A stretch of 64,000 nucleotides of DNA from Arbacia lixula. Its lineage: Eukaryota > Echinodermata > Echinoidea > Arbacioida > Arbaciidae. Of the stretch, positions 14,101 through 25,215 are shown in pieces. The DNA is taken from assembly GCA_963669155.1 (NCBI GenBank), contig OZ022585.1:10310378-10374377 (forward strand), written 5' to 3'. A program made the translations under genes and the position numbers. The notes under the pieces are model-generated. The model saw only the letters and a program-made list of their open reading frames with translations. It searched no databases and was not told the DNA's origin. Numbering within the stretch: the stretch's first letter is position 1; each line of letters opens with the position of its first letter.

Positions 14101-17100
14101 ACACTTGTCATAAAACCAAAATCTTATTTTGTTTTGTCTATAATGCATATAATACGAGAACGTTGATTTCAGTTGTTAGTTTTCTTTCATTTCTTGTTTC
14201 TTTATTTTATCAGACACACATTAAGTCAGGTACTTAAATGAAAAAAAAAAATCGGCAATACACAAATGAAGTTTAGGATTGTTTTGTGAAATAATCTATT
14301 TTTGATCGTGTATATATCTATTTTAGTCTTATTGAGCAGCCTGAGGTGCGGGCCAACATAGAGCATGCTGAGAGATATTGTGTTACTGGTAGACTCTTAC
14401 ATACAGTGTACATATTAAATTGCATCAATCATGATCATGTCAATAACACATGCAATAAACACAATACAATAAACCGCAGTGGAGTTGCTAGATGATATGT
14501 ACTCCGGAGAGACTATCGTGTAAAGCGATTATGCTTACTTATGAGACACAAAGTAATGCGCGTTTTACACAAGTTTGTTATGGTTCCAGAACTGTATTAT
14601 CTCGCAATGCGCATGCGCAGCAGCAATGCATGACATGTTGTCCCCCTTGGCTTATTTATACATGTACATTCCTAATATTTACATCATTACTTTAACTTAC
14701 TTTATAGTCTGCCATTTTTTATTTTGTATCACCGGGAATAGTCAACTATTCTAGTTTAAAATTTTGAAAGGTTTTAGCAAAAATAGTTTATTCGCCAAAG
14801 TTTTTTTTTTTTTGTCTCGTTTTACCATTTAAGATCATTAAGTCATTAGATATTAATCATTGGGATTCTTCAATTAATCATTTTTGGATATGCCGAGCAC
14901 CAAATTATATTACAAATGCTATTCACATGTTAAGTATTTGGTTTACTAAAAACTGTGATATGCTGGTCGGTTTCTTTCACGCTTTGGATATTGTTTGTTT
15001 GGAGTTTGTGCATCGTTTTCACAGCAGTCTCCTCCTCCATCGATAGCCTGAACATCACAGGGATCATTATCTTCATCGCCTTCATTTTTCTTCCCCTCTG
15101 AAAAGAAAGGTCGTCGTCCGCTCGCGTTGGCGGCGGACCGCCAGGCTGATCTTCGGTACGACGGCGGAGGTGGTCCACGTGTTTTTTGCAGTTTAGTGTA
15201 CGAGAGCCGATGACGACTTCGACGTTATAAGATACGGGTCCTGTTTTTCAGATCACGCGACCAGGTACCCACGCGTCACCGGGTGCATGATTCTTGACGG
15301 ACACCGAATTACCAGCACTGAATTCGTGCATCGGTGTGTTTCACGGGCTTTTGTTTTGCTGGTTGACGTTTCTGGTGTCAACGTTTTGCTTGTCGTCTTG
15401 GCGGACTGCGTCTGTATGGCACATTCACGCTAACAAATTACTTTCTCACAGGAAGTTGCGGGGCGCTGCGAATGTTTGATTGCCCTGTTGAGCGTAAATC
15501 ACGCAAACTTCCAACCTGTGAACGACGTGCCGTTATCCGACACAAGTAGTGTCAGTATGAAGTGCATCGCGAAAGTCTGCAGCAAACGCTCAATTGTCGC
15601 TGATAACGTTGTGGTTTTTAATACTTTAGTTATCTGGTCATCCAAGTTTTAAGTCTCTAAAAAGGCTTTTGCGGTGACACCAAACTGCTGAGCAGTTTGT
15701 AAATAGACGCTCCATATACAAACGCTCAAGAATATTGCCCTCTTCTTCTCTGCAGTAGTGATGTCGTTTACCGTGAAGTAATGTCGCATTTGCTCCGTGT
15801 ACTGCAGCCACTCCTCCTCCCTGTCATGAAATTCACCAAAGACACCAAACGAAGAAATCATTTCCCGAAAACTTATGGAGAAAACAATGAAAGTTTATCC
15901 TCGTCACCAGAATATAATATGTACTCCGCAGAGAATATCATGTAAAATGTAGATTATGATTACATATGAGACACAAAGTAACTCACGTTTGCCACAAGTT
16001 CATACATGTATGGTTCCAAAACTGTATTCCCTCGCAATGTGCATGCGCAGCAGCGATTACAGTAGACAATGAACAATTAAGGGCAGTGAAATTATGCTGG
16101 AACATTACATGGTAAATATATGTACAGAACACAGCAGGGATACAACACATATGATTGTTTGTTGTTCGTGAGCACGTTACACAAAGTATTTATAAAACTC
16201 TAACAAGTACTGTACTTAAAATGGAATACACAGAAAATGAAAGGATTCACTAAAACAGTTAACCATTTAGTTCTTACAAATTTGTTTATCAGCAGATCCA
16301 AGAAAGAATTTTATTCAAGAAACAAACTTTTGTATACCAAATTTAATATCTTGTGATTATCTTGTATTTTCTGTATTGTTAGGACACTTCATCCAATCTC
16401 TTTATCCAGCCTTCAATACAGTCTAAACTATTTTGATAGGTAATTCTTCTGTATACATGCACCATATTAACAACTAGCTGGTCATGATAAAGTCAACAAC
16501 TTTTGAATGATTACGTTAACCTTGTTAAATACCATAAACATGCATTTTACAGTCTTTAATTGTGTGCAGGAAAACATGTTTGTCTTTAGATAGTGATACT
16601 AAGAGCAGCAAGCAGTATCATTCGAATTGTCTTTTTGGAGGTTGGGCCCGGTGTGCGAAAAGGGCTCTGGCGGATTCTTAATGATAGCGCCCTCACTCGG
16701 CAAGCACATTATAATGTCGCTTCCAGAGCTAGCAAATAGCCGAATGACATTAACTGGTCAGCTCCAGCCAACGTCTCACTGGCATTTATGTTAATTCCAT
16801 TCGCCTGTGCAACTAGAACTGTGACCAGCGCAATGCTGAAACTTATTTTACATATAAAGAATTTGGGTGATCAGTGGGTATTAACTCATATAATGGGCTC
16901 TCTAACACCGAATTAAGTAAATAAATGGTATAAATGTGTATAATGGTGTGAAAGAAACCATCATATTCGTTCAGTGTTTGATTTACAATGTAATATAACT
17001 ATAAACACATCTAATAGTATGACATCACAACTTCACTATAAATATATTATGTATTTATTCCCTGTTATGAAAACATATTCCTTACTCAATCATATTCAGT

Positions 17101-17336
17101 TGAAATGAAGAATTTAGTTTCATATGTTCATGCTCTTGAACAAGCTGTACTGAAAATCTACCCATTTGGGGGGAGCCCCAGTATTTTTTTTATTTAGAAA
17201 AAGTAACTTGAGAAATGTGTCATTTTGATATAGGTTCTTCCAGTGCGGTACAGATGACAAGGATAAGGAGCTGAGTGAACTAATCCGTCAGACCAACCAG
17301 CAGGGAAAGCTGACTCTCCGTGTGACCCATGGGTAA
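5336..17336 (+). CDS. NACHT-LRR receptor (NLR family), five exons seen, 5' end possibly incomplete
   Basis: NLRs are cytoplasmic immune sensors that oligomerise through an ATP-binding NACHT module and sense ligands through C-terminal leucine-rich repeats. Exons join in frame: 5336-6933, 10847-11086, 11722-11853, 12836-13212, 17234-17336, all with GT/AG borders (phases 0,0,0,2). From the ATG at 5347 this gives 812 aa and a TAA at 17334-17336. The ATG follows a good splice acceptor at 5335 and the frame is open back to it, so an upstream exon with an adaptor domain (Death or CARD in many echinoderm NLRs) may exist outside the window. Introns contain a MITE, a LINE tail and an LTR-element remnant. 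The stop codon sits inside a sequence that also reads as a splice donor (GG|GTAAGA), so the 3' end is not certain. No named orthologue is claimed. Confidence 0.85.
8551..8775. repeat. Palindromic MITE copy, same family as 57796-58160
   Basis: Arms around 8617-8677 and 8706-8762 are inverted copies: TGATCCACAT pairs with ATGTGGATCA, and TGTCCATTTTAG pairs with CTAAAATGGACA. The left flank (AAAAAGCCCTCAAAAGGTGATCTTCT-like, then CCAATGGTCTTAAATTCAT) matches the outer part of the fuller copy at 57796-58160. The outer right arm is missing here, so this copy is truncated. Confidence 0.75.
8798..9046 (-). pseudogene. LINE reverse-transcriptase C-terminal fragment
   Basis: The minus-strand frame reads GSETWATI, then EKADMRMVRWMCRV, ERKRNEDLL and RLRWYGHVARRE. 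These blocks are characteristic of the C-terminal tail of animal endonuclease-reverse-transcriptase (non-LTR) elements. Only about 80 codons remain and no RT catalytic motif is present. It is a dead fragment inside NLR intron 1. Confidence 0.75.
10151..10240. repeat. (GT)n microsatellite
   Basis: An interrupted GT/TG run; the Val/Cys-rich frames across it are artefacts of the repeat. Confidence 0.9.
10847..17336 (+). CDS. LRR-type C-terminal exons of the NLR gene
   Basis: Four exons continue the NACHT frame. Exon 10847-11086 (80 codons) opens with a Ser/Ala-rich linker and then reads LPRLERLALCAVDLP, an LRR-like strand. Exon 11722-11853 (44 codons) has ITTLDISHVTM and LGQLRSFKVFGI. Exon 12836-13212 has VQLDSLNLGV, VEDLTLGRTW, VKNLSMLWLNA and LTVITFYHLKLG, the spacing expected of repeated LRR strands. 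Exon 17234-17336 completes a split Trp codon (TG|G) and ends at TAA after 33 more residues. The repeats are irregular and weakly conserved, as is common in fast-evolving NLRs. Each exon is moderately GC-rich against AT-rich introns. Confidence 0.8.
11149..11275. repeat. (GT)n microsatellite in NLR intron 2
   Basis: A long GT run broken by a T9 tract near 11212-11221, about 60 bp downstream of the 11086 splice donor. Confidence 0.9.
12061..12155. repeat. (CA)n microsatellite in NLR intron 3
   Basis: A CA run with scattered substitutions, opposite in strand sense to the GT runs of the neighbouring introns. Confidence 0.9.
14930..15310 (-). pseudogene. Integrase C-terminal tail of the deleted LTR element
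   Basis: Reading the minus strand down from about 15310 gives EFSAGNSVSVKNHAPGDAW, then PGRVI, an in-frame stop, then KTGPVSYNVEV and HVDHLRRR. This is the canonical end of a gypsy Pol: a GPY/F-like module and the HVDHLRRR block. The premature stop shows decay. Confidence 0.75.
15649..15861 (-). pseudogene. gag N-terminal fragment of the deleted LTR element
   Basis: The frame reads FGEFHDREEEWLQYTEQMRHYF, followed by EKKRAIFLSV, the usual opening of metazoan Ty3/Gypsy Gag proteins. The intact element nearby has the comparable EGKKRAIFLTNLG. The start lies 54 bp inside the right-hand (5') LTR, as expected. The frame breaks after about 70 codons. Confidence 0.75.
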
Positions 17337-17429
17337 GATGCACATGAGAAGAGGAAAGGGGGAGTCAAGGGTAGCATCAGGGGAAGGAATGCATGGTATA
17401 GGAGAGAAGGGCGGGAGGGGAAGGGGAGA

Positions 17430-17620
17430 ATTGTGTGTATGTTTTATTGTGTGTGTGTGTGTGTGTTAGTGTGTGTGTGTGTCTATGTGTGTGTATGTGT
17501 GTGTGTTAGTGTGTGTGTGTGTCTATGTGTGTGTATGTGTGTGTGTGTTAGTGTGTGTGTGTGTGTGTCTATGTTTGTGTATGTGTGTGTGTATGTGTTA
17601 GTGTGTGTGTGTGTGTGTAG
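17430..17620. repeat. (GT)n microsatellite downstream of the NLR stop
   Basis: About 190 bp of GT repeats in blocks separated by TAG, CTA and TAT interruptions, between the NLR stop codon and the LINE fragment. Confidence 0.9.
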
Positions 17621-17638
17621 ACTACAATATTTTTTGCA

Positions 17639-18901
17639 AACTATTTTTTGCAACACTATTAAGGAAACACAGGGAATTCCAATTCATGTTATTACACGGA
17701 GTCATCTATACAAAGGAGCAGCTTTTTAAATTTGGTTTTGTTCTAGACAATTTGTGTTCATTTTGTCGACAAGAAGTAGAAACTTATTCACATTTATTTT
17801 TAAACAGTGTTAAAGTCAGACCGTTATGGCAATCAATTATTGAACATTTTGAATTGGAGGAATTGAAAAATATTGAATGGCAGGAGGTATTTTGGGGAAT
17901 GTCTGGTAACTCATATAGAATTAAGTGTATAAACACACTAATAATAATGTTAAAACATGTAAAATATACAATTTTTAAATCCAGAAGTGAAGGTAAGTTA
18001 CCTACTGATATGCAACTACAGAAAATTGTTTTGAATAATATAGAGGAGGAAATGGAAATTGTGAGTAAAACGGGAAGGCTAGAGTTGCATCTAAGAAAAT
18101 GGGGACACTTAAAACAAAATTAAATATTTGTGCAGAGCCGGTGGAATTACTGCTATATTGTTTGTAGTGCATTGTTTGAGCATGTAGCTTGATAATGTTT
18201 GTAGGTCAGGTGTACTTTGCATATGCCAGTTCCTGTACATTTTGCGTGCCATCGTGGTTGCTATTCTCACATATCAAGCTTAACCTTTTATTACGCAGTA
18301 GAGGTATTTCATTTGTGTCGGAAGTTCTGTATGCATGCTTTTCCTCTATAAAGTCAGAATGTGAGTAGGAACAATGCGTGTGTGGTTGTGTTGTGTGTGT
18401 GCTTGTGTGTGTGTGTGTGTGTGTGTTTTATGTTTTTTTGTAATTGTGTATGTTTGTGGTGTATGTGTTGTGAGTATGCGTATACGTGTGTGTGTGTGTG
18501 TGGGGGGGGGGGATGTATGTGTATAAGAAGGGTGGGAGGGGGGACAGACACAAGGGAGGAATAGGTAGGTAGAGGGGACAGGGCAGATGTAGGGATATGA
18601 GGTCAGCAGGGGCACTTGTTGGTCGAAAATGTATATATATGATTCCATTCCTTTATTTTATTATTCCTTCTTTTTGTTCATATTAATTTAAAATATCAAA
18701 AATATATTAATTATCTAAGTTAATTCATTTTGTGACAATGGTACAAAGAAAATAATATATTTTTGTTTATTGTGATCAAATATGTGATCAAATCTGTAAC
18801 TTTTTGTTAATTTATAACCGCAATACCAAGTGGAATTGCGGTTTATTTTTTGTCATGTATAATTTGAATGGAATTGAATAAAAAAATTCTGAAAAAAAAA
18901 A
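17639..18901 (+). mobile_element. 5'-truncated LINE (L1/Tx1-like) with poly-A tail
   Basis: The plus-strand frame to 18123 encodes a C-terminal RT tail: FQFMLLHGVIYT, LFKFG, then LCSFCRQEVETYSHLF (a zf-RVT type Cys/His motif), then LWQSIIEHF. Everything 5' of this is missing, as in abortive target-primed insertions. The frame is open to its natural stop. About 770 bp of 3' untranslated sequence follows, including a GT tract (18380-18510), and it ends in AATAAA (about 18876) and an A10 tail at 18891-18901. Clade assignment is inferred from these motifs only. Confidence 0.75.
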
Positions 18902-19469
18902 CTACAGCTTTGTAGTTTTAAGGCGGTATAGGGTCTCTAATAAAATCTTTGTCCGTTTTGTTGGTTTCCTATCTACTTCAGATATAACTTTGTACAGGAC
19001 TTCAATGAAGTCTTTGATTGAGACAACTCCAACAGCTGATTCGTGATGGCTCCCGGTAATCCACAGGACGATTCATCGGACAGCAACCAACCGCTCCTGA
19101 GCTACTGCACCAGTGCATGCGTGATTGTGTTATTACAGAGTCATCTATAACTTGGTAGAGAACACTTCGTGTACAGTAATCCTATGAAAGGATATTAACA
19201 TAAAACTTGGGAAGGGACTGATCTCCGATTTAAGTCTGTTAAGTGATTATGCTTTAATATACACAGGTTTTTGCTTCTTGTTTCTCTTGTTTTTTATGAA
19301 CTTGTTGTGATAATATTTGTAAAGTTTGTGAGAGCAGGAATATTATGGCAAGCACGATGAGTAAAATATAGCGCAATGATTACATGTACACAGTCACAGT
19401 GACTTAATATTCTCATTTGTTTCTCATCCACATTTACCATTCCTGTTTTCTGCACATGTGCTGCATCTA

Positions 19470-19850
19470 GTGCATTATATATGATGCATGTAAATAGTCG
19501 TAAGATTTTAAAACAAGTTGAAATGTTTGACTACAAAGACAATACAATATATCTATGTGTAGTACATAATATATTATGCATGTAAATAGTCGTAAGATTT
19601 TAAAACAAGTTGAAATGTTTGACTACAAAGACAATACAATATATCTATGTGGAGTGCATAATATATTATGCATGTAAATAGTCGTAAGATTTTCAAACAA
19701 GTTGAAATAAAATGTTTGACTACAAAGACAATACAATAGTCTATGTGTAGTGCATGATATATTATGCATGTAAATAGTAGTAAGATTTTAAAACAAGGTG
19801 AAGTGAAATGTTTGACTACAAATACAATACAATATTCCATGTCTAAGACT
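19470..19850. repeat. Minisatellite, four copies of ~92-97 bp
   Basis: The block with ATGCATGTAAATAGTCGTAAG, then AAACAAG, TTGACTACAAAGACAATACAA and CTATGTG repeats four times, starting near 19470, 19560, 19653 and 19750. Copies differ by a few substitutions and small indels. The short minus-strand frame across it is only the translated repeat. Confidence 0.9.
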
Positions 19851-21788
19851 CCAATCTTGGTTCATGCTGATAAGCAGCACATATTCTAGTGAGGGTCTGT
19901 TCTTGTTCTTTCCTTTTTTGGTAAATAAGAAGCAATTATATTCCTAAACTATGTTATTAAGATGTGCAGATGCTTATCTTATCTATGTCTTTGCTGTGTA
20001 TATGGTATATATATATGGACCATTGTGATAATTTATGTTTTTTAATATTCTTGTTCATGATTGCAAATCAACCTGAAACCAGTAGCCCCTCTACATGATA
20101 TGCAATTTTTAGAAATATCTGAGCCATAAAGCAAGAGAATGAATGAATGGAATTGCTACGAGTCTCAAATAACCATTGATTTAATCTGCCGCATGAGCTC
20201 AAACAGATAGAAATGGTTATTATCGACGAGTTTTCAATTACTCTATCATGAAGGAGGAAGCAAACACAGTGTGTAAAAGAGGTTTTGTTTATATACCTTA
20301 ATTGATATTAGCATCACAAAATTGAGACAAATGTATATTTTGAGGGAATGTTACGTCACGCTGAAAAAGAAAGTCATACATTGATGAAATTTTGTTGAGA
20401 TTCTCAAGAGCAAGAATTTCAATCATATTACATGACATTACAAGCTCTATAGAGCCCTGTGAGCTCGTAACAAATCACCTCTTTCGAAGATGCATGCACC
20501 GTCTCCACAATATGCGTAGAAACTATGAACCAGCGACGTGCTGAAATCGATATAATATTGGAGAGAGTTTCATTCCAGTATGTCATTGCCATATTGCAGG
20601 ACGATTCTTGATATAAATTCAAGCATCCAGTTTCATCATGAGGTGTAATCGCATAGTCTTTCTGCTTCATATAACAATTTGTTAAATGCACATGGTCATT
20701 TGATATGAGCAATTGTTGGCATCAGTCAGGAAATCGACACAGTCATTGCGCTCAAATATTAAGCATTTATCACCTAACGCACTACTGAATTGTTTCTCCC
20801 ATATTTTTATGTGGCACATATACATCTTGAATTTCATCGAGTCTATATTAAGCAAATAATGTAGGGAATATTCATCTGTCAGTTCTTCAATGATTTGTAC
20901 GGAGTACCAAGTGGTGTCGTCATACCCATTGTTATGCGGGTTTCTGGTTCTAAGCAACATCCCTCAAGATAAAAACAGATTTACTGGTCCGACATTGTCT
21001 AGTGGGCTATTCTAGGGCATCGGCTAAGTCTTCACTGTGATCACCGCTGTTTGCTCTACCCACATAGTGTAGAACCAGTTGTTTTGACGGCATGCTCATA
21101 TAACATCACACTTCGGTACTGTATTGTAGGTACACATTGATAATGATAATAGTTTATATAATGATCTACTCTTTTTTCACCATTGAGGCATTCTTGCATC
21201 AGACACACTCATACATCCCAAATAACAGATCTCTGTCTGACAGAGGAAGAGTTGATGCTTTTGAATAATCGTGCAATCTGCGTTATGTAATATTTCTTGG
21301 GCATAACTTGGGCAATTGATAACACGATGTTGTCCATCATAGTCAATGCTTTTGAGCAGTGTGTTGTGGGATTGCTTTTAAACTGTCACAAAGAAGTGGT
21401 ATCATGTATCAGATATTGATGAACATGATCGGGAACGATATGGTATTAATCTGTACAGGAAATGTTATGGTGAATCATTGCACAGAAATACCACAGCAAG
21501 TATCATGATTCAGTTATATAATAAAAAAAATGTAGTATATCAGATATATCTTTCCACCTGGTACACGCCACTACTAAAGGAAGGAATCTACACTAATTAT
21601 CTACTACACTCAGTCCTATGCTGTTCTTGTCTATGTAACACTCCCATGTTCCTGAATGTCATCTATCTATATCCTGCATTGTGTGTCCCTTCTTCTAGAA
21701 CTTGCCCTATATGTCCAGTTGGTCAACTTGTTTGTCCATCTGAAATTCATTTTATTGGCTAGAAGATCTGTCCACTTTTATTTAATTT

Positions 21789-22020
21789 ATGTTTTCTCTT
21801 GTACTCATGTTGGTCATGTCGTTTAGATCCTTGCTTCTCTCTCTGTCTCTTCTTGTGATACCTATCAGGCTTCTTTCCATTGTTATTTCTCTTATTCTGA
21901 GATTCAGTTTTTCAGTTGTCACCAGGTTGTCACTCATGTTTGTTTCTGGCCCAAACCAGAGCCCAGGGATGATGCACTGTTTGAAGACCTCCCTCTTGAG
22001 GGATACTGAGAGATTCTCAT
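21789..22020 (-). pseudogene. LINE (RTE-type) reverse-transcriptase tail remnant
   Basis: The minus-strand reading gives SVSLKREVFKQCIIPGL, then MERSLIGITRRDRERSKDL. It matches the widespread RTE-like tail pattern S-L-K-x-x-V-F-x-Q-C followed by MER-x-x-L-G-I-T-x-R-D-R. The Y-G-x-E-T-W block usually between them is degraded here to FGPET. It is a fragment with no catalytic motifs. Confidence 0.65.
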
Positions 22021-23370
22021 TGAGGAAAAACTAGCTCAGATTTCATCCTTCTCTTCAAATACCCCGTTGTTCTGTTCTCTAAGGTGATCTGTTAACACAG
22101 ATGAAAGTAATTGTCCTCTTTTCCATTTCCCTTTTCATCTATCTTTGGTGGAGACTACCCTATTTTGCTCAATACTTCTTTCGTTTTGGGGGATTCATGT
22201 GGAATGCACTTCAAACCATAGACAGTTCAGAAAGAAGTTTTGATGTTGAAATGTGTACAGAACACATGTTACCGTGTTTAGTCGGAGTGTTCTTGTCTAT
22301 GTTACAAGTATTGCAGCCTTACATTGTGTGAAATGTATTTGCTGAGATCGTTGTTCTCATACTTATAAACTGTCACGAGACTATTTTGTGACAGGAGATC
22401 TAACATTGTGTATGTATACAATAATGGCTACATTGCAGTCAATAATGGAATACATGTAATATGTAAATAAACACCAACTGACCAATCACTCCCAATTGGA
22501 GCCAAAAGCTGGACTACAAAAGCTGAAACAATGTCAGATAATGGAATTTACAAACACATTATTTAAATACTTATTAATGTACTGTTATAATTTGTAGATA
22601 TCACATCGTCATCGAAGTGTGTGTAATTACATTGACAGTACATAGAACTGATCTAGTGAAATATGAAAGCTGGTCCACAAGTATCACGTGATCAAGTCTT
22701 TGTGACGTGTCTTGAGTCAGAGCCTTATGGGATGCGCGCACTTAGACATCTCATGAGGTAAAAGTCGTAGTCATGATAGTTTAAAGATTAGATTCATTCC
22801 ACTATAGACATTACACATTTCCACTTGACATTATTACCAATATCCATACTTCTTGAAATCAGTGCTATCATTACATGTTGCATGATAAAACATTGAATAT
22901 TATTAACTCTTTTTGATCGAATGTCTTTTGCCACTACGTAATCAATGTACATTATGTGTATATATACTACTCTGTACTTATAATTACAGCTTAGAATGGA
23001 AGAATATGAAAAAGAAAATCCGCCTTAGGTAAGGGTTTTGAATGTATCATGTGAAGCTATAGCTCTACAGTAGACCAGTACTACATGAATTACTATGTCA
23101 TAAAATCGCACTATATTACCATGGGGTGTTATTTCCCGCTCGATCTAATGTTGAAATCTTGCATTCTTGTCATATCTTGATCATGAGTATCAGTACTGAG
23201 TCGTGAAGTTTTGAATGTATAATGTAAAGCTATGCTACTACAGCAGACCAGTATTATTACTGGTTGTACCATGTTACCATGTAATTTTTTTTTTTTACCA
23301 TGTATATTCTCATTTTGATCTGTTCTGTAACCATTATATAATCTATTCAGATAGCGTAGGTACTGGGCTG

Positions 23371-23530
23371 TGAGATGCATGGACACAACCCAGTCTGTTA
23401 ACAACTATGTCTGGTAAAACAGACTACGCCCTAATTACATCAAGGCTCCTCTGAGAAGGAGCGAAAATGTAATTGGGACATAGGCTGTGTTACCAGACTC
23501 AGTTGTGTCCATGTACCTTACATCCTAGTA
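23371..23530. repeat. Imperfect hairpin element
   Basis: GGACACAAC (23381) pairs with GTTGTGTCC (about 23504). Inside, TCTGGTAAAACAG-like and CCCTAATTACA pair with TGTAATTGGG and CTGTGTTACCAGA around a loop near 23451-23466. One arm carries an extra ~16-bp insertion. It is probably an old palindromic MITE; boundaries are approximate. Confidence 0.6.
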
Positions 23531-23769
23531 ACCTCACAGCCTAGTAGCCTAGTAACTAGGCTACTATTTAGAAAATGTTTGACTCTTAATGTATCTGTCG
23601 TGTAATAGACTGTATTCATCCTACTCTGAATATCTTCTTGACATCAATCATGCATGTCTACCATTAAAATGTATGTTTACCTTTACTGCTCCATTGCCTC
23701 ACTGTTCACCTGTTCGTGTCGCGACAACACCACTGTATTATGAACATTTATGATTAAAGACAAGAGCTG

Positions 23770-23910
23770 GGCCATCAGTATAACTGACCATCAATGGTTA
23801 CTACATGTACTATGGCAACAGCCAATGACCTTTCATGATTGCACATGCTGCCATGGTAGTTACCATTGATGGTAAGTTACAATAATTAAAAACCTATATG
23901 CAACGTGGCC
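23770..23910. mobile_element. Short MITE, copy C (141 bp)
   Basis: It starts GGCCATCAGTATAACTGACC and ends TATATGCAACGTGGCC. It shares ACCATCAATGGT and CCATGGTAGTTACCATTGATGG with the copies at 29903-30060 and 62471-62627. It is flanked by CTG on both sides (23767-23769 and 23911-23913), read as a 3-bp target duplication. Confidence 0.8.
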
Positions 23911-24225
23911 CTGGAGAAGATCGTACAGCAATACACCAAGTTGTTACTCTGACTGGTCAATCTATTTCTCACTCTATTACCAATACGATTCTTCCGTCAT
24001 GCTCATTATTACGCCTCTGTCTACTTTCACCCGAGTGGACTTAGAAATAATGGGATAATAATGACAAATCTGTGCCAGTAAACTGGAGTAAAAAAGAATG
24101 AAAACAGTGTGTTTTTTTATATCAGGAATAAACTCATCAATAGAATGTATATTTTAATGGGAAAAGTGGAAAGTGAGGTTTCATGTACACAGCAGTTTCT
24201 ATTTAGATGTATACGTGGTTAGGAG

Positions 24226-24345
24226 AGCCGTGGCCTAGCTGGGATCATGTCAAAGACGAGGCCGAAGAATCCTCAGACGAAAATGTTTGTGGTCAACATC
24301 ACGATCAGGATTCGGTCCAGCTCCTGTATCACTATCGTAAAAGAT
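24226..24345 (+). repeat. Possible tRNA-derived SINE head
   Basis: GGAGAGCCGTGGCCTAGCTG contains TGGCCTAGCTGG, which fits a Pol III A box. GGATTCGGTCC about 75 bp later is an imperfect B box. It does not fold into a clean tRNA by eye and no poly-A tail is seen. Confidence 0.25.
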
Positions 24346-25039
24346 GGTCGATAAGCAACCTAAATTAAGTAATTATATTCTGTGATTGTGCTTATTTATG
24401 TTTTAACACATTGCTTCAATTTCATTATCCTCTTAATCAGATTATATATATCCAATTCGATGTAGCATAACAAGCCACGCCTTCATTTTGGCTTTTGTCC
24501 CTTCTTTTATATCAATAATACATACTCTTTTCTTAATTCAGATTCTTCAATTCATTTAACCATGTATAGGTCATTGTGAATATATCAGATGATTGTTCAC
24601 AAAGGAGTTGCTTGATATGATCCTATTTTCCATAAAGACATCTGACGTTCTTCAAGTGTCATTAAAACACATTTTTTCATTGTTTTCAAATTTGAATAAA
24701 GAAGTTCATGATATTTGCATCAGCCTCAAGTTTGTGTACTTTTACGTGTGCATACGACGGGGGTGTTTTGAAAGCGCTTACAATTTATCTCATTATCGAT
24801 CTGATCAATTTAAAGGGACTTGAATCAATTTTAGGGGCTGAAAACTCAATTCGATTGGGGCTGTTTCGTATAAAAAGTTAAAAATCAAAATGAATTCCCA
24901 GCTAGGATTGATTCGAGTTTAAGGTGATGAAACACCTTCATGTTACACATAGGCCGATGAAACAGGAAAATTTCCAAAATGCTTTTTGAAATGAAATATT
25001 TTTAACAAGCATGATAAAGTGACACGCAGCCGGCATGGA

Positions 25040-25215
25040 TGCACGCACTATCTCTCTCTCTCTCATCTCTCTCTATTGATCTCTTCACGCCGTTTCGCTT
25101 TCTTTCTGTTTCTCCTTTACTCAATCCCTTATCAATCTAGCTGTCTCTCTTCATTTCTTCCTACCCCCACCCTTCCATCTCTGTCTCTCTCTTATTCAAC
25201 AATGCGCCCTTCTCG
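25040..25215. repeat. Pyrimidine-rich (CT)n-like tract
   Basis: Long stretch of CTCTCT and TTTCTT blocks; the Ser/Leu-rich frame across it is an artefact. Confidence 0.7.

Larger units (their letters stand above)
14493..16061 (-). mobile_element. Internally deleted Ty3/Gypsy LTR retrotransposon remnant
   Basis: Two diverged direct repeats flank about 1.28 kb: 14493-14635 and 15915-16061. They share ATGTACTCCG, GAGACACAAAGTAA, ATGGTTCCA and GCATGCGCAGCAGC. On the minus strand the order is 5' LTR (right), a primer-binding site (15897-15909, reverse complement TGGTGACGAGGAT), a gag start, then directly the integrase C-terminal tail, then a purine tract (AAGGGGGA) beside the left LTR. Protease, RT, RNase H and most of integrase are missing. 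The 5-bp flanks CTAGA and GTAGA could be a decayed target duplication. It lies in NLR intron 4, antisense to the gene. Confidence 0.8.
13213..17233 (+). other. NLR intron 4
   Basis: A 4.0-kb intron splitting a Trp codon (TG|G). It contains the LTR-element remnant at 14493-16061. The remaining AT-rich parts (13213-14492 and 16062-17233) show no recognised feature. Confidence 0.65.

Noticed and set aside
17433-17729. Cys/Val-rich frames over GT repeats (also at 10059, 11058, 12059, 18346, 32955)
   Set aside because: Microsatellite translations.
19470-19850. CRISPR-like regularly spaced repeat
   Set aside because: Contiguous tandem units without spacers, in animal DNA; it is a minisatellite.
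20428-20960. Two overlapping minus-strand frames of 94 and 92 codons
   Set aside because: Adjacent and offset as in a frameshifted gene, but I recognise no family, see no splice sites and cannot support coding. Worth a database search only.
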